A stretch of DNA of 12,131 nt. Origin: Acidimicrobiales bacterium (GTDB lineage: Bacteria > Actinomycetota > Acidimicrobiia > Acidimicrobiales > RAAP-2). Shown here in pieces: positions 1-5,072 of this stretch. The DNA lies in assembly GCA_017883105.1 (NCBI GenBank), contig JADGOF010000035.1:1-12131 (forward strand), given 5' to 3'. Position numbers and translations under genes: made by a program. Below the pieces are notes generated by a model, which saw nothing but the letters and a program-made list of their open reading frames with translations, was not told the DNA's origin and made no database searches. The first letter of the stretch is position 1, and every line of letters starts with the position of its first letter.

Positions 1-303
1 TTGGTTGGATGTCTTGGCGACGCCCGACACCTACCACTCGGCAGGCATCAGGCGGGGGACCGCCACCTCAAACTTCCACGCTCAGCGGGACAACCTCGTT
101 CTCCGGTTCATCCCTCATTCCATCCCTCAAAATCTCTGAAACCGGCCTGGAACTGGCGGGACGTCCGAAGAATACATTTCAGTGTTATCCCTGGTGAATG
201 GCACTATTTGGGACCACGTGAGATGTCGTCAGAAGCCTGCGATCTACCTCGAAAACCGTTGTGTCGCAAGGCACCGTGGGTTCGAATCCCACTCCCTCCG
301 CCA
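1..303 (+). mobile_element. Right end of an integrated element (tRNA-Ser target), rest outside window
   Basis: This stretch holds no gene I can support. Its right boundary is a 3'-half copy of a tRNA-Ser gene (248-303). Elements that use a tRNA 3' end as attachment site leave an intact tRNA at one end and such a partial copy at the other. Because the fragment is on the + strand, the intact tRNA and the element body should lie left of position 1. A nine-base repeat (catccctca) occurs at 109-117 and 121-129, one helical turn apart, and could be an integrase arm site. The element assignment is inferred from the scar alone; no element gene is visible here. Confidence 0.5.
248..303 (+). other. 3' half of tRNA-Ser(CGA); candidate att site scar
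   Basis: The sequence starts in a serine-type anticodon loop (ctcgaaa, anticodon CGA at 250-252). It continues through the 3' anticodon strand accgt, a long class II variable arm (about 260-274), a T-arm with ttcgaat flanked by gtggg/cccac, the 3' acceptor strand and an encoded CCA at 301-303. The 5' partner strands are missing: upstream of 248 there is tctac rather than acggt, and no ggaggga-like acceptor 5' strand or D-arm precedes it. It therefore cannot make a functional tRNA alone. Identity beginning exactly at the anticodon loop is typical of the crossover site of tyrosine recombinases. Confidence 0.75.
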
Positions 304-319
304 GCTCAGGGGTGGTTTT

Positions 320-347
320 CCGATTCGGGCCTGCGGGTCCGGATCGG
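320..347. repeat. Imperfect inverted repeat downstream of the tRNA-Ser fragment
   Basis: ccgattcgg (320-328) pairs over nine positions, with one G-U, to ccggatcgg (339-347) around a 10-nt loop. There is no T-run after the 3' arm on either strand, so it is not a clear intrinsic terminator. It could be the processed terminator or 3' trailer of the original tRNA-Ser transcript. Confidence 0.35.
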
Positions 348-483
348 GAGTCATCCTCATGCATCCCTCAGGGAGCCACCAGCGTGCGTGCTCCCGCCAC
401 GGCGGGAACGATGCGCAGCTGTAGCAAGGCACGGGCAGAAGGCCGACCGGCGCCGGTCCATGACCACCTTGTAGGGTCCGACC

Positions 484-1386
484 ATGGCGACCATCGGGAA
501 CTATCAGCGTTGGTGCACCCCCATTGGAGCGCCCGTTGCATTGGTGGCGACGAACCTCTCGAGGCCAGTGCCTGAGTCAGGCGACGCGAGCTTGCCCGGT
601 ACGATGCGCCAGGCCCTGCGTGCGGAGTATGCCCTGACGTTCAGCCCGTCCTACGAGGGTGTCATCACCGTGGCCGCCAATGGTGCCCTGATGAGTTCGG
701 CATGGTTCTTTCTGCCACAGGATCTGAAGGACAAGGTGTTCACCCTCCATGGAACGCTGGCTTTCGCCTTGGTTCTCGCCGCGTGGATGTACTCCGACGT
801 ACCGGCGACCAACGTGCTCGGACCGGATGCGCCGAGAGTGACTGCGGCGCTCGACGATCCCACTGTCCTCGGAAGGATGCTCTACGCCAAGACCATCGTT
901 CTCTGGACGATGGTCACGCCGGTCTGCCTGGTCGTGGCGCTGTTCACGGGCGTCCTCACCCACAACTGGTTGGCCATGTTGTACACCGCCATCTGGATCG
1001 GAGTTGTCCCGTTTGGCGTACTCGGGTTGTCCGCTTGGGTCGGGATTCGCTTCCCCTACCATCCGATGCCGTTGCGCTACCGATGGGAGCATCGTCAGCC
1101 TTGGTGGCGCATGCTCGGTCGCTGGCTCGTCCTTGTGATCACTCCCTATGGCCTGGTGCCCCTGCTGGCCGTCGCGCTGATGGCTCCGTCCCTCCTCCTG
1201 TGGGGCTTGACCTCAACCCACGGCCTCTCCCAAAAGCTGCCGGACAACGACCTCGGCTGGGGTGTGGCGCTGGCGTGTGCGGTAGCGGCCGTCTGCTCCG
1301 TGGGTGGCCACTGGGTGGGCATTCGCTTGGCTTGCAGGCGCCGGACGAAGCTGCTTGCGTACCTCGCCGACCCGACCCGGGGTTGA
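484..1386 (+). CDS. Six-TM integral membrane protein, ABC-2 permease-like topology
   Basis: The 300-residue product has about six hydrophobic segments (roughly 60-77, 86-104, 136-157, 162-186, 210-240 and 258-281) and ends in a basic cytoplasmic-looking tail (RLACRRRTKL). The pattern resembles permease subunits of ABC-2 type exporters and related actinobacterial membrane proteins, but no diagnostic motif is visible and no ATPase gene is next to it, so the function is unassigned. The start is uncertain: ATG 484 has only a weak purine run upstream (about 470-475). The first 40 residues look unstructured, and ATG 604 (residue 41, MRQALRAEY) would remove them without loss of a TM segment. It lies 96 bp before the potassium channel gene on the same strand and may be co-transcribed with it. 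Both lie on the chromosomal side of the tRNA-Ser scar. Confidence 0.75.
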   Translation: MATIGNYQRWCTPIGAPVALVATNLSRPVPESGDASLPGTMRQALRAEYALTFSPSYEGVITVAANGALMSSAWFFLPQDLKDKVFTLHGTLAFALVLAAWMYSDVPATNVLGPDAPRVTAALDDPTVLGRMLYAKTIVLWTMVTPVCLVVALFTGVLTHNWLAMLYTAIWIGVVPFGVLGLSAWVGIRFPYHPMPLRYRWEHRQPWWRMLGRWLVLVITPYGLVPLLAVALMAPSLLLWGLTSTHGLSQKLPDNDLGWGVALACAVAAVCSVGGHWVGIRLACRRRTKLLAYLADPTRG

Positions 1387-1467
1387 AGGCGCTGCATCGG
1401 CGGGTTGGCGCTGGCGGATGCTCTGGCCGTGCGCACGACAAGGTCCATCCCGCGGAGACCGCCAACT

Positions 1468-1473
1468 GGGAGG
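1468..1473 (+). promoter_or_regulatory. Shine-Dalgarno site deciding the channel start
   Basis: gggagg lies nine bases before ATG 1483. The same frame is open to an ATG at 1405, but that start has no comparable site and would add a Gly/Arg-rich tail before the first membrane helix. I therefore take 1483 as the start. Confidence 0.6.
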
Positions 1474-1482
1474 CTTGCAGGC

Positions 1483-2025
1483 ATGACATCTTCCAGCATT
1501 TCGGGTCTGGGAACATTCGAGCGCTCGCATCTGATCAAGACCGGTTTGCGTGCCGCGGTCAGCACGACACTCCTGTTGGCCATCTACTTCGTGTTTCCGA
1601 TCGCGCACCGGGCACACGAGTCCGTCACGCTTCGCCTGGGCGCGGGCTTGGCACTCTTCATCGCCATCCTTGCCAATGAGATCCGGCTGATATCGAACCA
1701 CGATCGCCCCATGCTGAGGGCGGCGGTGGCCATGGCAACGATCATCCCGCTGTTCATCGTGATATTTGCCTGGATCTACCTGACAATGGCTCAGTCGGAA
1801 CCAGCGGCATTTGGGGGTCCGCTCACCCGCACCTCGGCTCTGTACTTCACCGTCACCGTGTTCTCCACTGTCGGGTTCGGCGACATTGCGCCGAAGACAG
1901 ACGTCGCGCGCCTCGTGACCACGGTGCAGATGCTTGCCGACCTTGCTGTCATCGCGGTCGTCATCCGCTTGATTCTCGGTGCTGCGGCTCGCGGGGAAGC
2001 TCGCCAGAAGGAGCCGGTCAAGTAG
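1483..2025 (+). CDS. Potassium channel family protein (pore domain)
   Basis: The 180-residue membrane protein carries a clear K+ selectivity filter, TVGFGD at 129-134, preceded by a pore helix (about 116-128, TSALYFTVTVFS) and followed by an inner helix (about 144-166). This is the Ion_trans_2 pore module (TM-P-TM). Upstream are two or three additional hydrophobic segments (about 22-40, 52-70 and 82-102), so this is not a minimal two-TM channel like KcsA. There is no voltage-sensor arginine ladder, and the C-terminus is short (about 14 residues after the last helix), so no RCK/TrkA-N regulatory domain is encoded. It probably conducts K+ across the cytoplasmic membrane as a tetramer. Filter residue F in place of the more common Y is seen in many bacterial channels. 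The gene ends 112 bp from the convergent MFS gene. Confidence 0.85.
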   Translation: MTSSSISGLGTFERSHLIKTGLRAAVSTTLLLAIYFVFPIAHRAHESVTLRLGAGLALFIAILANEIRLISNHDRPMLRAAVAMATIIPLFIVIFAWIYLTMAQSEPAAFGGPLTRTSALYFTVTVFSTVGFGDIAPKTDVARLVTTVQMLADLAVIAVVIRLILGAAARGEARQKEPVK

Positions 2026-2137
2026 CCGGCCTTTCCACTCCTGCAGCGGAAGTCTGCAAGCATCAGCTCGGTCGGTACAAGCCCGGCGTCGTCGGAGACG
2101 AACGATGCGTCGGCAGTCGCGCCCGGCCCTGGCGCCG

Positions 2138-3433
2138 TCAGCGTTCGCGGAGGTCAGCGAACAAGACGAGACCGGCGGCCACGGCGGCGCCGGTGATGAC
2201 CACCGCGGCGATGTTGAACAGCTCGCTGAGTGGTCCCGCCACGATGGCACCCAGGGGGACGGTGCCCCCGAAAGCCATCACCCACAGGGCCATCACCCGG
2301 CCGCGCACGGAGTCATCCAGCCGCTTCTGGAGCACCGTGGCGAGGGACGTCACCGTGGCGAAGTAGAAGAGGCCGAGCAGGAACACGGTGGGGTAGGCCG
2401 GTACGGGACTCCGCAGGAGGCCGAACACCGCCAGTGTGACCGCGTAGCCCCCGAGGCCGAAGCGGACCACCCGCTCCAGCTGCTGTCCGGCAAGGAAGGT
2501 GCCGATCGACAGGGCACCGACGACCGCCCCGGCACCGAAGCTGGCATACAGGAAGCCGTAGGAGATGGTGTTCTCGCCGATCCGAAGGTCGTTGTGGGCG
2601 AACACCGGCATCAGCACGGCGATCGGGAGGCAGAAGAACGAGAAGAGCACCATGGTCGTGAGACATCGACCGACGACATGGTCCCGCCGAGCGACGGCGA
2701 ACCCCTCGATCAGGCGACGCCACCCCTGCTGAGCGCCCGCACGCGCCGCAGGCAGTTGAACGGTGGCGAGCACGCCGATCAGGGCCAGATAGGAGACGGA
2801 GTTGCCCACGAACACCCAGGGGGCGCCGACCTTGGCGTAGAGGACCCCGCCGACGGCCGGACCGATGACCCGCGACAGGTTCATGTTGGCGGAGTTCAGC
2901 GAGATGGCCCCGGGCAGGTCCTTCTTCTCCACCAGGGTCGGGATGAGGGCGGAGTAGGTGGGTGCATAGAACGCCTGCCCGATACCACTGGCCAGTGCCG
3001 CGAGGAACAGGGACAGGACCCGCGGATCATGGGCACTGATCAACCAGGCCATCACCAGGGCGGCAATGCTCTGTTCCACGCTCACCACGATCAGCACGCT
3101 CCGCCGCATGAATCGGTCTGCCGCCATGCCGCCGATCGGTGAGAGGAGGAAGAGCGGGCCGAGCTGCGCGAGCGTCATCAGCCCGACATCAGTCGACGAT
3201 CCCGTCATGTGGAAGACGAACGCGGCGAGCACGACCGTCTGCATCCAACTTCCGACGTTGGAGACCAGTGCGGCCAGAAAGATCCGCCGGAAGACGGGAT
3301 AGCCAAGTGCCGCCCGGGCCGTACTGGCTTCGACGGCACGATCACCCTCGAGAAGGGCGTCCTCGACGTCCTCGGCTCCGGATTCGACCGGGGCCGACAC
3401 GCGTCGTTGCGGTCGATCATCCAAGGAGTGCAA
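2138..3433 (-). CDS. MFS transporter, EntS-like (MFS_3) exporter
   Basis: The 431-residue polytopic membrane protein has about 12 hydrophobic segments and the MFS motif A loop after TM2 (GGMAADRFMRR, 101-111). The opening YPVFRRIFLAALVSNVG followed by a GSWMQT-type first helix is characteristic of the MFS_3 / transmembrane secretion effector group that includes the enterobactin exporter EntS. It most likely exports a small molecule; the substrate cannot be read from the sequence. Translation is placed at TTG 3433, but no good ribosome-binding site is visible; TTG 3424 or GTG 3400 are equally possible because the first 44 acidic residues precede the membrane domain. The gene begins 20 bp after the stop of the aldo/keto reductase on the same strand, so the two probably form one transcript. 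Confidence 0.85.
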   Translation of the reverse strand: MHSLDDRPQRRVSAPVESGAEDVEDALLEGDRAVEASTARAALGYPVFRRIFLAALVSNVGSWMQTVVLAAFVFHMTGSSTDVGLMTLAQLGPLFLLSPIGGMAADRFMRRSVLIVVSVEQSIAALVMAWLISAHDPRVLSLFLAALASGIGQAFYAPTYSALIPTLVEKKDLPGAISLNSANMNLSRVIGPAVGGVLYAKVGAPWVFVGNSVSYLALIGVLATVQLPAARAGAQQGWRRLIEGFAVARRDHVVGRCLTTMVLFSFFCLPIAVLMPVFAHNDLRIGENTISYGFLYASFGAGAVVGALSIGTFLAGQQLERVVRFGLGGYAVTLAVFGLLRSPVPAYPTVFLLGLFYFATVTSLATVLQKRLDDSVRGRVMALWVMAFGGTVPLGAIVAGPLSELFNIAAVVITGAAVAAGLVLFADLRER

Positions 3434-3453
3434 TCTAGACGGACGGTCCCGTC

Positions 3454-4311
3454 TCAGGCTCCGGGGAGGTAGTCGAAGGTGTCCGGGTCCGGACCGGTTC
3501 GCTCGCCACGATTGCGTGCGCTGATGCCGGTCATGTCCTCGGCATCGAGCTCGAAGTCGAAGATCTCGAAGTTCTCCTGCATGCGGGAAGGGGTCACCGA
3601 CTTGGGGAACACGATGTCCCCCCGCTGGATGTGCCAGCGGAGCACCACCTGTGCCGGCGTCCTTGCGACCTTGGTGGCGACGGCACCGATGGCCGGGTCA
3701 TCGAGCACCCTGCCCCGGGCGATGGGCGACCAGGCCTCGGTGGCGATGTGATGGCCCCTGTCATAGGCGCGCACTTCATCCTGGGTCAGATACGGATGCA
3801 CCTCGATCTGGTTGACTGCCGGCACGACCGTGCGCTCCTCCCCCAGCCGTGCGAGGTGGTGGGTCTGGAAGTTCGACACACCGATCGAGCGGGGCCGCCC
3901 GTCGGCTGCGAACTCCTCCAATACCTTCCAGGTGGAGACGAAATCGCCGTCATAGCGTGTCGGCAGTGGCCAGTGGATCAGAAAGAGATCGAGGTAGTCG
4001 AACCCCAGATCATCGAGGGTCTGCCCGAATGCCTTGCGAGCATCGTCCGGCTGGTGGAAGCTGTTGTTGAGCTTGCTGGTGACGAACACCTCCGCCCGGT
4101 CGAGGCCCGACTGGGCAACTGCCTGGCCGACCTCCTTCTCATTGCCGTACATCTCGGCCGTGTCGATGTGCCGGTAGCCGATCTCCAGGGCCTTGCTGGT
4201 AGCGGCAACAGTGTCCGGTGGCTTGATCTGAAAGACCCCGAACCCGAGTTGGGGAATGGTGTTGCCGTCGTTCAAGGTGATGTCGGGGACAGTGCCGGTG
4301 CGCTCGGTCAT
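3454..4311 (-). CDS. Aldo/keto reductase (2,5-diketo-D-gluconate reductase-like)
   Basis: This is a 285-residue NADPH-dependent oxidoreductase of the AKR superfamily, a cytoplasmic TIM barrel of normal family length. The catalytic tetrad is visible: D50 and Y55 in IDTAEMYGNE, K80 in VTSKLNN and H113 in LIHWPLP. The cofactor-binding tail PKSVTPSRMQEN (236-247) supplies the K/S/R contacts for the 2'-phosphate of NADPH, and IGVSNF (143-148) is a family signature. The frame is open 39 codons further upstream, but ATG 4311 is chosen because gagagagg sits seven bases before it and the family N-terminus (ITLNDGNTIPQLGFG) follows directly. The substrate is unknown; members reduce aldehydes and ketones. 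It is the first gene of a likely two-gene unit with the MFS exporter downstream, which hints at detoxification plus efflux, but that link is inference. Confidence 0.92.
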   Translation of the reverse strand: MTERTGTVPDITLNDGNTIPQLGFGVFQIKPPDTVAATSKALEIGYRHIDTAEMYGNEKEVGQAVAQSGLDRAEVFVTSKLNNSFHQPDDARKAFGQTLDDLGFDYLDLFLIHWPLPTRYDGDFVSTWKVLEEFAADGRPRSIGVSNFQTHHLARLGEERTVVPAVNQIEVHPYLTQDEVRAYDRGHHIATEAWSPIARGRVLDDPAIGAVATKVARTPAQVVLRWHIQRGDIVFPKSVTPSRMQENFEIFDFELDAEDMTGISARNRGERTGPDPDTFDYLPGA

Positions 4312-4631
4312 TGCTGAACCTCTCTCGATGGTGAACGATGCATCGTCGGTCGGGCCAGGCGGGCATGGGCGCCACACCACACCCGTGACCGCTGCCCGGT
4401 TACGCCGTGCACCTCGGCGGTCCCTCACACCGCCGTGCCGACCCTACCTTCCTCGCGGCTCCACCCGCCGGGGTGCCGTTCGAACAAGGGCGACTGGCCA
4501 CCATCGATTCCGACGGGCCCACCGGAACCTTCACCGACGACCGCGGCACCGTCCCCTGGTGACGATCGGGGACGTTCCTCTCAGCGTGACCGTCCGGCGG
4601 TCGGGGCCAGAATCAGGCCGGCCAGGCACGG
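4312..4631. other. Intergenic region upstream of the aldo/keto reductase; no gene seen
   Basis: About 320 bases between the 3' end of the amber-interrupted lipid synthase gene and the reductase start, both on the minus strand. I see no coding pattern, tRNA or clear intrinsic terminator. Two small elements stand out: the reductase Shine-Dalgarno (4319-4326, minus) and a perfect 12-bp palindrome (4335-4346). The reductase promoter must lie here, but I cannot identify convincing -35/-10 boxes. Confidence 0.6.
4335..4346. promoter_or_regulatory. 12-bp perfect palindrome, candidate operator
   Basis: acgatgcatcgt is a perfect dyad centred 29 bases upstream of the reductase start codon. A symmetric site in this place could bind a dimeric repressor of the reductase/MFS unit. 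No regulator gene is in the window and chance occurrence is possible. Confidence 0.25.
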
Positions 4632-5072
4632 TCAGTTCTGGTCGCTGGAGTGGGCCGGCTCGTGGGTCTTGAGCAACGGGCCGATCACCGGAATCTCGGA
4701 GACCGCCTCGGCCCGGGCGATGGCCAGGCTGCTGCGGGCCAGGGGGAGGAATGAGCCAGTCACCACATAGCGGGGATTCCAAAGCGGGTCGTACTTCTTG
4801 TTGAACTTCCAGAGGGACTCGATCTGCATGGTGTCACTGAACCGGTGGAGTACCGACCGTTCCACCGAGGTCCACGGACCATCGCCGGCCTCGCCGGCCA
4901 CCACCGCCCGCATGGTGGCGAAGTTGAGGCCGAGTCCGCGCAGATCGCGCTCGGCCATCCACTGTACGGTTTCGATGATCACGAAGTCGGTGAGGCCGTT
5001 GGGCGCATCGGGGTCGCTCGTCCGGCGCATCAGGTCGAGCGAGTACCCGTTGACCTCGGTGGCCGGGATGTA
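4632..5072 (-). pseudogene. C-terminal part of the DUF2156/MprF-like domain, cut off by amber codon 5073-5075
   Basis: Directly after the TAG at 5075-5073 the same frame stays open for 146 codons and reads as the natural continuation of the upstream protein: YIPATEVNGYSLDLMRR, then PNGLTDFVIIETVQWM, RGLGLNFATMRAV and KFNKKYDPLWNPRYVV near the end. These are the conserved closing blocks of the aminoacyl-lipid synthase catalytic domain of LysX/MprF proteins (LMRR, GLxLNF, F..K..P.W.PRY). There is no second frameshift or stop, and codon use is unchanged. It has no plausible independent start; the first ATG (5030) lies inside the fold and lacks a ribosome-binding site. It is either a recent nonsense lesion, a read-through tail, or a base-call error. 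The full protein would be 1,015 residues. Confidence 0.85.

Noticed and set aside
9..197. 62-codon + strand frame starting ATG 9
   Set aside because: Low-complexity Pro/Ser/Thr-rich product, no ribosome-binding site and no recognisable domain; cannot be supported as a gene.
244..432. Minus-strand 62-codon frame containing REWDSNPRCLATQRFSR
   Set aside because: This is the well-known false protein produced by translating the antisense of a tRNA 3' end.
1..474. Long + strand open frame from TTG 1 across the tRNA-Ser fragment
   Set aside because: It runs through the tRNA 3' half and its translation is Pro/Arg-rich with no family resemblance; open only because of high GC.
2026..2137. Possible bidirectional terminator between the convergent channel and MFS genes
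   Set aside because: Only a five-pair hairpin (tgcag/ctgca) is seen and there is no T-run on either strand.
1213..2250. 345-codon minus-strand frame across the channel gene
   Set aside because: Covers parts of two genes with strong membrane-protein signals on the + strand; composition (Arg/Asp-rich) is that of an antisense shadow.
1979..3142. 387-codon + strand frame opposite the MFS gene
   Set aside because: Antisense to a clear transporter; product is His/Gly/Asp-rich and non-protein-like, a GC-driven shadow.
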